Of a DNA stretch of 64,000 bases, positions 8,452 through 16,340 are shown piece by piece. The DNA lies in NCBI RefSeq assembly GCF_052116585.1, contig NZ_JBQKKT010000010.1:39334-103333 (forward strand), written 5' to 3'. How positions within the stretch are numbered: the stretch's first letter is position 1; the number at the start of each line of letters is the position of its first letter. Both the position numbers and the translations under genes were made by a program. This DNA comes from Luteococcus sp052116585 (lineage in GTDB: Bacteria; Actinomycetota; Actinomycetes; Propionibacteriales; Propionibacteriaceae). Under the pieces are notes generated by a model. It was not told the origin of the DNA. It worked only from the letters and a program-made list of their open reading frames with translations, and did no database searches.

Positions 8452-8533
8452 GCCGACAGCCTACCCAGAGCCGGACCTCCCGTGGCTGGGCGGGAGGGTT
8501 GATTCGAGCCCTTCTGCTCGGTTGAATCGAGCC

Positions 8534-9274
8534 ATGGAGCTCAAGACTGCAGTCGTGACCGGTGCCAGCTCGGGCATCGGCGCCGCCACCGCCCGCCACC
8601 TGGCCAGGGAGGGCTACCGGGTGCTGTGCGTGGCCCGACGCGCCGACCGGATCCAGGCCCTCGCCGACGAGATCGGCGGGATGGCCGTGCCCTGTGACAT
8701 CACCGACGAAGACCAGGTCCAGACCCTGGCACAGACCGTCGGCGACCAGCTGGACCTGCTGGTGAACAATGCCGGCGGCGCCGTGGGACTGGAGCCGGTG
8801 GGCGAGGCCGATCTGGACGCCTGGGAGACGATGTACCGGGTGAACGTGCTGGGCACCGCCCAGGTCACGAAGACATTGCTGCCCGCACTGGAGGCGGCCC
8901 GTGGAACCATCGTCTTCGTCACCTCCACCGCCGCCGATGGGGGCTACGAGGGTGGAGCCGGCTACTGCGGCGCCAAGGCCGCCGAACGTGCCATCGTGGA
9001 GACCATGCGTCTGGAGCTCTTCGACAAGCCGGTGCGCATCACGGAGATCTGCCCGGGCATGGTCCACACCGACGAGTTCAGTCTGACCCGCTTCCACGGC
9101 GACCAGGCCAAGGCGGACAAGGTCTACGCCGGCGTCGCGGAGCCGCTGGTGGCCGACGACGTGGCCGATGCCATCACCTGGATGGCCACCCGCCCGCGCC
9201 ACGTGAACATCGATCGGATGACGATTCGCCCCCGGGCCCAGGCGGCACAGTTCAAGGTCTTCCGGGAGAGCTGA
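8534..9274 (+). CDS. Short-chain dehydrogenase/reductase (YdfG-like)
   Basis: A 246-residue classical SDR. The N-terminal NAD(P)-binding motif is TGASSGIG, followed by an Arg pair (VARRADR) that favours NADPH. The LLVNNAGG motif stabilises the fold, and the Ser-Tyr-Lys catalytic set is VTSTAADGG...YCGAK. The C-terminus resembles the YdfG/3-hydroxy-acid dehydrogenase group (VADAITWMATRPRHVNID). The physiological substrate cannot be read from the sequence. The start at 8534 is the first Met before the Rossmann strand; the upstream open frame lacks conserved content. Confidence 0.88.
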   Translation: MELKTAVVTGASSGIGAATARHLAREGYRVLCVARRADRIQALADEIGGMAVPCDITDEDQVQTLAQTVGDQLDLLVNNAGGAVGLEPVGEADLDAWETMYRVNVLGTAQVTKTLLPALEAARGTIVFVTSTAADGGYEGGAGYCGAKAAERAIVETMRLELFDKPVRITEICPGMVHTDEFSLTRFHGDQAKADKVYAGVAEPLVADDVADAITWMATRPRHVNIDRMTIRPRAQAAQFKVFRES

Positions 9275-9595
9275 TCCCGTTCTCCAGCAGACGGTCCCGT
9301 GACCGCCGCGCCGGGGACGAAAAAAGTGGTGGCGAGGCCCGAGGACCTCGCCACCACCTTTGCGTTCTCGCGATCGACCCTGACGGTCGTTCGCACATCC
9401 CCCACTTGGATGTAGAACCCCAACCACCGTTTCCGGGGCTGGATGTTTATACCGTACGTCATAGTTGGGTCACCGGGCAATTCGTCCTCACCAGGTCAGA
9501 ATCCCTTCAGCAATGATCCCCTGAGCCCCCGACGAAGTAGGCCCGCCCCAACGCAATGCAACACGGACAGCTCCTTGCTGCCCTAGGGTCTCAGT
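9275..9595. other. 321-bp intergenic region with orphan minus-strand promoter-like and terminator signals
   Basis: Between the SDR gene and folP2. It contains a strong hairpin (9326-9357). On the minus strand a TATAAA-like hexamer lies upstream, around 9446-9451. An open frame on the minus strand (starting MTYGINIQPRKRW) runs through the hairpin and into the SDR gene, so I do not call it a gene. A short untranslated RNA is a better fit but unproven. Confidence 0.4.
9320..9361. terminator. Bidirectional terminator hairpin
   Basis: GTGGTGGCGAGG at 9326-9337 pairs perfectly with CCTCGCCACCAC at 9346-9357. The left flank is a run of A (read as TTTTTT on the minus strand) and the right flank is CTTTG. 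It can end the SDR transcript on the plus strand and is an even better terminator for a minus-strand RNA. Confidence 0.7.
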
Positions 9596-10441
9596 GTGGA
9601 AGCGCTCATCCCCGACGGCCGGGTTGCCGTGATGGCCGTCGTGAACAGGACTCCGGACTCCTTCTATGACGGCGGCCGGACCTTTGGGCTGGACGCGGCC
9701 GTGGGGGCCGCCTGCCGCGCCGTTGACGAGGGAGCCGACTGGATCGACATCGGAGGTCTTGCCTTCAGCCCGGACACTCCCCTGGTGAGCGTCGACGAGG
9801 AGACCGAACGCGTCGTCCCCGTGATCGAGGAATTGCTCCAGCGCCGAGACATCGTGGTCTCCGTGGACACCTGGCGGGTGGAGGTGGCCCGCGCCGCCAT
9901 CCAGGCCGGAGCCCGGGTCATCAATGACACCTCCGGCCTGCACGATCCGAACATGGCGGATCTGGCCGCGGCGACGGGCGCCAGCCTGGTCATCTGCCAC
10001 TCCCTCGGCGAGCCCCACACGCACGTGCGCCGCCCCCAGTACGAGGACGTCGTCGTGGAGGTGCGCGACTTCCTGCTCCAACGACGTGAGACCGCCCGTG
10101 GACGGGGAGTAAAGGACCAGCAGATCATCCTGGACCCCGGCCACGACCTGACGAAGAACACCCAGCACACCCTGGCGATCACTCGGCACTTCGACCAGTT
10201 CGCGGCTCTGGGGCATCCGACCGTCGCGGCTGTCAGCCGCAAGGACTTCCTGGCGGAGTCCCTGGACCTGCCCAAGGCGGAACTGCACGATGCTTCCGTC
10301 GCGGCCGCCAGCTGGTGCATGGCCCTGGGCGCACAAGTCATCCGCATGCACGATGTGCGGGCCGGGGCGCACGCCGCCCGACTGGCGGAAGTGATCCGAG
10401 GCGCCCGCGAACCGCTGGGCCGACCACACCACAACGTGTAG
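9596..10441 (+). CDS. folP2: FolP2-type dihydropteroate synthase paralogue
   Basis: A 281-residue TIM-barrel protein of the dihydropteroate synthase family, starting with GTG. It matches the mycobacterial FolP2 subgroup rather than canonical FolP: NRTPDSFYDGG (residues 17-27) and DIGGLAFSPDTP (from Asp51) replace the usual NVTPDSFSDGG and GGESTRPG pterin/sulfonamide motifs. SVDTWR, DPGHDLTKNT and SRKDF are present. Mycobacterial FolP2 is reported to lack synthase activity, so a folate role should not be assumed. It stands alone, not in a folate operon, and is followed by the repeat region. Confidence 0.8.
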   Translation: MEALIPDGRVAVMAVVNRTPDSFYDGGRTFGLDAAVGAACRAVDEGADWIDIGGLAFSPDTPLVSVDEETERVVPVIEELLQRRDIVVSVDTWRVEVARAAIQAGARVINDTSGLHDPNMADLAAATGASLVICHSLGEPHTHVRRPQYEDVVVEVRDFLLQRRETARGRGVKDQQIILDPGHDLTKNTQHTLAITRHFDQFAALGHPTVAAVSRKDFLAESLDLPKAELHDASVAAASWCMALGAQVIRMHDVRAGAHAARLAEVIRGAREPLGRPHHNV

Positions 10442-10474
10442 CCGAACCGACGGTCGGGAATCGACCGCTTGACT

Positions 10475-10855
10475 GGCCCCGAGACACCAGGACACGAGCC
10501 ACACCACCACCCATGGCCCCACTCCGCACGCCCACCTGCCACGTGCACCCGCTGCAGCACATGCCCCGAGAAGTACGACGTGCCCCGAGACATCGGAGCG
10601 GCCCCGAGACACCAGGACACGAGCCACCGCACCACCCTTGGCCCCACTCCGCACACCCACCTGCCACGTGCACCCGCTGCAGCACATGCCCCGAGAAGCA
10701 CGACGTGCCCCGGCAGTACGACGTGCCCAGAGAACTTCCACATGCCCCGGCAAGCACGACGTGCCCCGGCAAGCACGACGTGCCCCGAGACATCGGACCG
10801 ACCCCGAGAACCTCCACCTGCCCCCGGGAACTTCCACCTGCCCCCGGGACGAGAG
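10475..10855. repeat. Degenerate direct-repeat array in a 538-bp gene-free region
   Basis: The whole gap from 10442 to 10979 lacks a convincing gene. It opens with two roughly 115-bp direct copies, starting at 10475 and 10600 (GGCCCCGAGACACCAGGACA), that differ at only a few positions. Then come several degenerate 19-bp units of the type CAAGCACGACGTGCCCCGG (about 10690-10795), and a closing pair of CTCCACCTGCCCCCGGGAAC-type units to about 10850. The unit core GCACG-A-CGTGC is itself nearly palindromic. Open frames here read as Arg/Pro/His-rich low complexity and are not called. Confidence 0.85.
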
Positions 10856-10883
10856 CTCCGGGTGCCACCAGCATCCCCAACGC

Positions 10884-10921
10884 CGACGGCGGGGCACCCC
10901 CGAAGGGGCACCCCGCCGTCG
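10884..10921 (-). terminator. Hairpin downstream of the transcarboxylase operon
   Basis: CGACGGCGGGG at 10884-10894 pairs with CCCCGCCGTCG at 10911-10921, and inner CCCC/GGGG pairing extends the stem. It lies about 60 bases past the 1.3S stop codon. No strong T-run follows, so it may act as a stability element rather than a simple terminator. Confidence 0.5.
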
Positions 10922-10979
10922 AGCCTGGGGAACCAGCGATACTGCGTGAGATCAGGGAACTGGGATCAGGCCAGCTGAA

Positions 10980-11351
10980 TCACGCAAGCTGGATCAGGGC
11001 CTGACCACCCTGAACGGCCTGGCCGGCCTCCACCAGAACGGCGCCAACCTTGCCGTCGCCGGGGGCGGTGATCTCGGTCTCCATCTTCATGGCCTCCAGC
11101 ACCACCAGCACCTGGCCGGCGGTGATGTCGTCCCCCTCGGACACCAGGATGCGGGCCACCGAGCCAGCCAGCGGTGCGACGACCGCATTGCTGCTGGCGG
11201 CGGGCATCGAAGCGGTGCCCTTGGTGGGAGCGGCCAGCGGGCCGCCTCCACCGATGACGATCGGGGCGAGAGCAGGATTCTGCTGCTCGTCCTCCTCCAC
11301 CTCCACGTCGATCACATATTCCTGACCGTTGACGGTCACCTTCAACTTCAT
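10980..11351 (-). CDS. Methylmalonyl-CoA carboxyltransferase 1.3S biotin-carrier subunit
   Basis: The 123-residue swinging arm of transcarboxylase: it carries carboxybiotin between the 12S and 5S active sites. The biotin attachment motif EAMKMET places the modified lysine at residue 89, the same position as in the Propionibacterium shermanii 1.3S protein as I recall it. The N-terminus (MKLKVTVNGQEY) also matches and is needed for 12S/5S docking. A flexible Ala/Gly/Pro linker spans about residues 30-58. It is the last gene of the four-gene operon, 24 bases after the small-subunit gene. Confidence 0.95.
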   Translation of the reverse strand: MKLKVTVNGQEYVIDVEVEEDEQQNPALAPIVIGGGGPLAAPTKGTASMPAASSNAVVAPLAGSVARILVSEGDDITAGQVLVVLEAMKMETEITAPGDGKVGAVLVEAGQAVQGGQALIQLA

Positions 11352-11375
11352 GTCAATCTCTCCAGGGGTCTGCGG

Positions 11376-11630
11376 TCAGTTGACCGAGCGGTTGTGGACT
11401 CGACCGCGGGCCTCGGTGGACCAACTACGGCTGTTGCGCAGACGCACGGCCTTGACCGTCGCCTTGTGACCCAGGAACGCCGCGACGGCCGCCGAGATGG
11501 CCACCATCACGTCGTCGGGAATCTGCTGGTTGCCCTCCAGGGTGGCCACCCGGTCCTCGAGCGCGGTGAGGCGCTCGGAGAGCTCGGCGACCAGCGCCTG
11601 CAGGCCAGCAGTGCTGACGTCTTCTGCCAT
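11376..11630 (-). CDS. Small subunit of the transcarboxylase operon (decarboxylase epsilon/delta-like)
   Basis: An 84-residue protein. Residues 9-31 form a predicted coiled coil (LQALVAELSERLTALEDRV). It continues as ISAAVAAFLGHKATVKAVR followed by a conserved Trp and Arg (SWSTEARGR). This C-terminal pattern resembles the short AISAAIAAYLG-type segments of the small subunits of methylmalonyl-CoA and oxaloacetate decarboxylases. Here it lies between the 12S and 1.3S genes with gaps of 15 and 24 bases, so it is likely a structural or docking component rather than a catalytic one. Confidence 0.75.
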   Translation of the reverse strand: MAEDVSTAGLQALVAELSERLTALEDRVATLEGNQQIPDDVMVAISAAVAAFLGHKATVKAVRLRNSRSWSTEARGRVHNRSVN

Positions 11631-11645
11631 TGTCTTCTGCTCCGA

Positions 11646-13196
11646 TCAGGCCGGCGAGAGGCCGTGCTTCTTGGCCGGACGCAGCTGGCGCTTGCTGGCC
11701 AGCATCTCCAGGGTCAGGGCGATCTGACGACGGGTGTCCGCGGGATCGATGATGTCGTCCACCTGGCCACGGGCAGCGGCCATGTACGGCGTCGAGAAGG
11801 TCTCGCGGTACTCCTCCACCAGCTCCGCCTTGCGCTGTGCCGGATCCTCGGCCTCCGCGATCTCGCGACGGAAGACCACCGCTGCGGCACCCTCGGCACC
11901 CATCACGGCGATCTCGGCGCTGGGCCAGGCGAAGACCTTGTCCGCACCCAGGTCCTTGGAGCACATGGCTAGGTAGGAGCCACCGTAGGCCTTGCGCATC
12001 ACGATCGTGATCTTCGGGACGGTTGCGGCGGAGTAGGAGTACAGCATCTTGGCGCCGTGACGGATGATGCCACCACGTTCCTGGGCCACGCCCGGCAGGA
12101 AGCCGGGGACGTCGACGAGGTTCACGACGGGGATGTTGAAGGCATTGCAGAAGCGGATGAACATCGAGCCCTTGTCGGAGCTGTCGATGTCCAGCACGCC
12201 CGACATCACCGACGGGTTGTTGGCGATGAAGCCGACGGTGCGGCCGACGACGCGGCCGAAGCCGACCACCAGGTTCTGGGCCCAGCCGGCCCGCACCTCG
12301 AGGAAGTCGCCACGGTCGACGATCTCGCGGATGACCTCGCGCACGTCGTAGCCCTTGTTGCCCTCGTCGGGGACGATGGTGCGCAGCTTCTCGTTGGGCT
12401 CCACGTTCTCGTCGGGCTCGACGATCGGCGCCTCTTCGGAGTTGTTCTGCGGCAGGAAGCTGAGCAGCTTCTTGGCGATGAGCAAGGCCTGCTCGTCGTC
12501 GTCGGCCACGAAGGAGACCACACCGGAGGCCATCTGCGCGTCGGCGCCGCCGAGCTCGTCCTGGGTGACCTCCTCACCGGTCACCTGCTTGATGACGCCC
12601 GGGCCGGTGATGAACATGTGGGCCTTGCGGGTCTGGATGATGAAGTCCGTCAGGGCCGGCGAGTAGACCGCGCCACCGGCGCAGGGGCCGGCGATGATCG
12701 AGATCTGCGGCACGACGCCCGACAGCAGGACATTCTCGTAGAAGACCTTGCCGTAGCCGGACAGCGAATCGATGCCCTCCTGGACACGCGCGCCGCCCGA
12801 GTCGTTGATGAAGACGAAGGGCGTGCCCGTCTCCAGCGACTTGTGCAGGGCCTCGGCCACCTTGATGTTGTGCACCTCGCCGGCGGAGCCACCGGCGACG
12901 GTGAAGTCCTGACTGGCGAAGTGGATCGGGCGGCCCAGCACGGCGCCGGCGCCGGTGATGACGCCGTCGGCCGGCATGTCCGCCTTGTCCATGCCGAAGA
13001 AGGTGGTGCGGTTCTTGCGGAAGGCGCCGTCCTCCAGGAGGGTGCCCTCGTCGATGAGTGCATTGACGCGCTCACGCGCCGTCATCGCACCCTTGGCGTG
13101 CTGCTTCTCGATGCGCTTCTCGCCACCGCCGGCCTCCACGCGTGCGCGCTCGGAAGCCAGCTTCTCCAGGCGATCTGCCATTGTCTGCTTTGCCAT
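11646..13196 (-). CDS. Methylmalonyl-CoA carboxyltransferase 12S subunit
   Basis: A 516-residue carboxyltransferase of the crotonase fold (PccB/MmdA family). It transfers CO2 from methylmalonyl-CoA to the biotin of the 1.3S subunit, yielding propionyl-CoA. Diagnostic blocks include GGGEKRIEKQHAKG near the N-terminus, DSGGARVQEGIDSLSGYG, GPCAGGAVYSPALTDF and the C-terminal RPAKKHG, all closely matching the Propionibacterium 12S protein. ATG 13196 is taken as the start; ATG 13181 is an alternative. It is 21 bases from the 5S gene in the same operon. Confidence 0.95.
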   Translation of the reverse strand: MAKQTMADRLEKLASERARVEAGGGEKRIEKQHAKGAMTARERVNALIDEGTLLEDGAFRKNRTTFFGMDKADMPADGVITGAGAVLGRPIHFASQDFTVAGGSAGEVHNIKVAEALHKSLETGTPFVFINDSGGARVQEGIDSLSGYGKVFYENVLLSGVVPQISIIAGPCAGGAVYSPALTDFIIQTRKAHMFITGPGVIKQVTGEEVTQDELGGADAQMASGVVSFVADDDEQALLIAKKLLSFLPQNNSEEAPIVEPDENVEPNEKLRTIVPDEGNKGYDVREVIREIVDRGDFLEVRAGWAQNLVVGFGRVVGRTVGFIANNPSVMSGVLDIDSSDKGSMFIRFCNAFNIPVVNLVDVPGFLPGVAQERGGIIRHGAKMLYSYSAATVPKITIVMRKAYGGSYLAMCSKDLGADKVFAWPSAEIAVMGAEGAAAVVFRREIAEAEDPAQRKAELVEEYRETFSTPYMAAARGQVDDIIDPADTRRQIALTLEMLASKRQLRPAKKHGLSPA

Positions 13197-13217
13197 TGTC
13201 TGTGTGTCCTATCGCGA

Positions 13218-14714
13218 TCAGGCCGGCTCGACCTTGACGCTGTGCGAGCGTCCGTCGAAGGTGACGTTGTACTGGATGGGCTGCTGGACGGCCTTTGCCT
13301 TGCCAGCGGCCACCTCGGCCTCCTGCTTGAGCTGCGCCTCGGTCTTGCCGACATTCTTCGGTCCGTCCTGGCGGGAGGCGAAGAACTTGGGGGCGACGCC
13401 GGGGAACATGGCATTGGTGAGGACGTCCTCCTCCGAGCCGTTGAAGCCCGGCAGGGCCTTGGCGTCGCTCTCCAGCTTGTCCCACTCGGGCTCGAGCAGA
13501 TCGGCCGGGCGGCAGGTGATCTCGTCCTTCTTCTGCTGCGCCTTGGCCAGCTTGACGACCTCCGGGTTGCGCTCCCCGATGCACTCGCCGTAGTAGCCGA
13601 GCATCAGGTCGGCGAACTCGCCCGTCATGACCTTGTAGCGGCCCATCAGCACATTGAAGACGGCCTGGGTGCCGACGATCTGGCTCGACGGCGTGACCAG
13701 CGGCGGGTAGCCGGCGTCCTTCTTGACCACGGGCACCTCCTCCATGACCTCGCGGATGCGGTCGCCCGCGCCCTGGGCCTTGAGCTGGCTCTCCATGTTG
13801 GACAGCATGCCGCCGGGGATCTGGCTGCGGAAGATGTCCGTGTCCACCAGGGTGGCCGACTCGAACTCCTTGTACTTGGGGCGGACCTTGGAGAAGTGGT
13901 CGCGGATGCTGATCAGGCGGTCCATGTCCAGCCCGGTGGTGTACTCGGTGCCCTCGAGCATCTCGACGAGGCTCTCGGTGGGATTGTGGCCCGGGCCGAG
14001 CGACATCGAGCTGATGGCCGTGTCGACGACGTCGGCGCCGGCCTCGATGGCCTTCATCAGGGTGACCATGGTCACACCGGTGGTGGAGTGGCAGTGGACA
14101 TTGATCTGGGTGTCCTCGCCGTAGGTCTCCTTGATGCCACGGATGATGTCGTAGGCCGGCTGCGGCTTGAGCAGGGCGGCCATGTCCTTGAAGGCAATGG
14201 AGTCGGCACCCATGTCCAGCAGCTGGCCGGCGAGCTTCACGTAGCCCTCGGTGGTGTGCAGGGGGCTGATCGTGTAGCAGATGGTGCCCTGGGCGTGCTT
14301 GCCAGTCTTCTTGACGGCCTGCATGGCCTGGGCCATGTTGCGGGGATCGTTCAGGGCGTCGAAGACGCGGAAGACGTCCATGCCGTTCTCGGCAGACTTC
14401 TCGACGAACTTCTCGACGACCATGTCCTCGTAGTGCCGGTAGCCCAGCAGGTTCTGGCCGCGCAGCAGCATCTGCAGCTTGCTGTTGGGCAGCAGCTTGC
14501 GGAAGGTGCGCAGACGCTCCCACGGGTCTTCGTTCAGGAATCGGATGCAGGAATCAAAGGTTGCGCCGCCCCAGCACTCGACGGACCAGTAACCGGCAGC
14601 GTCGATGTCTGCACAGGCATCGACCATGTCTTCCATGGCCATGCGGGTGGCCATCAGGCTCTGGTGCGCGTCGCGGAGGGCAACCTCGGTAACGCCAATT
14701 TGTCGCGGACTCAT
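13218..14714 (-). CDS. Methylmalonyl-CoA carboxyltransferase 5S subunit
   Basis: A 498-residue subunit that transfers CO2 from carboxybiotin to pyruvate, giving oxaloacetate in the Wood-Werkman cycle. It has a TIM barrel plus a carboxyltransferase C-domain. The metal ligands Asp15 (LRDAHQS), His207 and His209 (VHCHSTTG) and the carbamylated Lys176 (SIAFKDMAALL) are all present. They are offset by eight residues from the known P. shermanii positions (23, 215, 217, 184). The start at 14714 is supported by GGAAGGATGG just upstream. It is the first gene of the operon, with a TTGACA hexamer about 75 bases upstream. Confidence 0.96.
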   Translation of the reverse strand: MSPRQIGVTEVALRDAHQSLMATRMAMEDMVDACADIDAAGYWSVECWGGATFDSCIRFLNEDPWERLRTFRKLLPNSKLQMLLRGQNLLGYRHYEDMVVEKFVEKSAENGMDVFRVFDALNDPRNMAQAMQAVKKTGKHAQGTICYTISPLHTTEGYVKLAGQLLDMGADSIAFKDMAALLKPQPAYDIIRGIKETYGEDTQINVHCHSTTGVTMVTLMKAIEAGADVVDTAISSMSLGPGHNPTESLVEMLEGTEYTTGLDMDRLISIRDHFSKVRPKYKEFESATLVDTDIFRSQIPGGMLSNMESQLKAQGAGDRIREVMEEVPVVKKDAGYPPLVTPSSQIVGTQAVFNVLMGRYKVMTGEFADLMLGYYGECIGERNPEVVKLAKAQQKKDEITCRPADLLEPEWDKLESDAKALPGFNGSEEDVLTNAMFPGVAPKFFASRQDGPKNVGKTEAQLKQEAEVAAGKAKAVQQPIQYNVTFDGRSHSVKVEPA

Positions 14715-14837
14715 GGGTCCATCCTTCCACGGGATCGGGCAAGGTCGAAAAGCGGGGTGGACATTAGGTCCGACCACACAATGTCTTCATGTCAAGGCAT
14801 TTCACCGTCGGCCCCCCACCCATGGAAGACTCTTGCC

Positions 14838-15101
14838 ATGACTCGTGAACTGAAGATGAACGACTGCAAGGGCACGTGCGACTGGCAGCCCACGGACGAG
14901 CTCAGCGACGGACAGCGCATCTTCGCGTGCACTCCGTGCGGCAGCGAATGGACAAGCGACCAGGGCTGGACGCCGCGCAATGCCGACGGCGAGGTGCCGG
15001 CTGCCGTGGCCGCCGAGAAGGCGGCAGCAACGCCCCGCACTGCGATGGGTGAGCAGGAGCCCCCGGCCGGCCACGGCGGCAACTCCGTCGGCGCCTGGTG
15101 A
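14838..15101 (+). CDS. Small Cys-motif protein of unknown function
   Basis: An 87-residue soluble protein with CKGTC (CxxxC) near the N-terminus and CTPC (CxxC) about 20 residues later, a plausible zinc or redox site. The rest reads GSEWTSDQGWTPRNADG and ends in an Ala/Pro/Gly-rich tail. It is divergent from the transcarboxylase operon, which leaves about 120 bases for two promoters. The frame is open far upstream, but only because it is antisense to the transcarboxylase genes; the ATG at 14838 is the sensible start. I do not recognise a named family. Confidence 0.6.
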   Translation: MTRELKMNDCKGTCDWQPTDELSDGQRIFACTPCGSEWTSDQGWTPRNADGEVPAAVAAEKAAATPRTAMGEQEPPAGHGGNSVGAW

Positions 15102-15126
15102 GACCCCGGCACTGGGCACACGCACT

Positions 15127-15170
15127 GCGACGGCCGACTCCCCTCACGGGGAGTCGGCCGTCGCCGTTCG
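15127..15170. terminator. Strong hairpin between convergent genes
   Basis: A perfect 17-bp inverted repeat: GCGACGGCCGACTCCCC at 15127-15143 and its complement at 15148-15164, with a 4-base loop. It sits between the small Cys-motif gene and the aldolase gene. The trailing T-run is weak. Confidence 0.7.
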
Positions 15171-15195
15171 CAGAAGCGATCAGACCGTCAGGCGA

Positions 15196-16224
15196 TCAGG
15201 CGGTGTGCGTACCGGCGGAACGCAGCTGCTGGCAGGCCTGCACGATGCGCTCGGCCATGCCGGCCTCGGCCAGCTTGCCCCAGGCGCGGGGATCGTACAT
15301 CTTCTTGTTGCCGATCTCGGAGTCGACCTTCAGGACACCGTCGTAGTTCTTCATCATGTGGTCGACGACCGGACGGGTGAAGGCGTACTGGGTGTCGGTG
15401 TCGACGTTCATCTTCACGACGCCGTAGTCAACGGCGTCGCTGATCTCCTGATCGGAGGAGCCGGAGCCACCGTGGAAGACCAGGAAGAAGGGCTTCTCGT
15501 CGGTGCCGTACTTCTCGCTGACCGCGGCCTGGAGGTCCTTGAGGATCTCGGGACGCAGCTTCACATTGCCCGGCTTGTAGACGCCGTGCACATTGCCGAA
15601 GGTGAAGGCGGTCAGGTAGGAGCCCTTCTCGCCCAGGCCGAGGACCTCGGCGGTGTGCAGCGCATCCTCGACGGAGGTGTACAGCTTGTCGTTGATCTCA
15701 CCAACGACGCCGTCCTCCTCGCCGCCGACGGCGCCGATCTCGATCTCCAGGATCTGCTTGTTGGCCTTGGTCTTGGCCAGCAGCTCCTCGGCGATCTGGA
15801 GGTTCTTCTCGATGTCATCCATGGCGGAGCCGTCCCACATGTGGGAGTTGAAGATCGGGTCCTGGCCCTTGGCGACACGCTCGGCCGAGAGGTCGAGCAG
15901 CGGACGGACGTAGCCGTCGAGCTTGTTCTCGGGGCAGTGGTCGGTGTGCAGGGCCACGTTGATCGGGTAGTTCTTGGCGACCTCACGCGCGTAGTCGGCC
16001 AGGGCGACGGCGCCGGTGACCATGTTCTTGATGCTGGGGCCCGAGCCGTACTCGGCGCCACCGGTGGACACCTGCAGGATGCCGTCGGAGCCGGCATCGG
16101 CGAAGCCCTTCAGAGCCGCGTTGATGGTCTGCGAGGAGGTGATGTTGATGGCGGGGTAGGCGAACTTGCCTGCCTTCGCCTTCTCGTACATCTCGGCGTA
16201 GACCTCAGGAGTTGCGATGGGCAT
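15196..16224 (-). CDS. fba: Class II fructose-1,6-bisphosphate aldolase
   Basis: A zinc-dependent aldolase (342 residues) cleaving fructose-1,6-bisphosphate in glycolysis. Class II features are clear: SSQTINAALKG, the zinc-binding ALHTDHCPENKLDG, a conserved EIGAVGGEEDGV block, and the phosphate-binding LVFHGGSGSSDQE and KMNVDTDTQYAFTRPV segments. The start at 16224 (MPIATPEVYAEM) follows an AGAAAGAGG ribosome-binding site; the longer open frame adds 20 unconserved residues. It is monocistronic and convergent with the small Cys-motif gene. Confidence 0.96.
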   Translation of the reverse strand: MPIATPEVYAEMYEKAKAGKFAYPAINITSSQTINAALKGFADAGSDGILQVSTGGAEYGSGPSIKNMVTGAVALADYAREVAKNYPINVALHTDHCPENKLDGYVRPLLDLSAERVAKGQDPIFNSHMWDGSAMDDIEKNLQIAEELLAKTKANKQILEIEIGAVGGEEDGVVGEINDKLYTSVEDALHTAEVLGLGEKGSYLTAFTFGNVHGVYKPGNVKLRPEILKDLQAAVSEKYGTDEKPFFLVFHGGSGSSDQEISDAVDYGVVKMNVDTDTQYAFTRPVVDHMMKNYDGVLKVDSEIGNKKMYDPRAWGKLAEAGMAERIVQACQQLRSAGTHTA

Positions 16225-16340
16225 GCTTGCCTCTTTCTCTGGGAAACGGTGTTGCGCACTGCTCATTCTTCCAAAGATGCCCACCGCCCGCAGCCCCGGG
16301 GGTCAAACGAACGGCGACACCGCAACCAACACTACGTGGA

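Noticed and set aside
9124..9480. 118-codon minus-strand frame (MTYGINIQPRKRW...) over the SDR gene end
   Set aside because: It runs through a strong terminator hairpin and then antisense to the SDR gene; no ribosome-binding site or family resemblance.
10442..10979. Possibility that the repeat array is a CRISPR
   Set aside because: Units abut or vary in spacing, there are no constant repeats with unique spacers of uniform length, and no cas genes are nearby.
10315..11004. Plus-strand frames across the repeat block after folP2 (and the minus-strand frames of 415-469 codons there)
   Set aside because: Translations are repeated Pro/Arg/His/Cys-rich peptides dictated by the DNA repeats, present in several frames at once; no start signals.
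12057..14837. Long plus-strand frame across the transcarboxylase genes upstream of the small Cys-motif protein
   Set aside because: It is antisense to the well-conserved 12S and 5S genes and reads as Asp/Leu/Gly-rich noise; only the part from ATG 14838 looks like protein.
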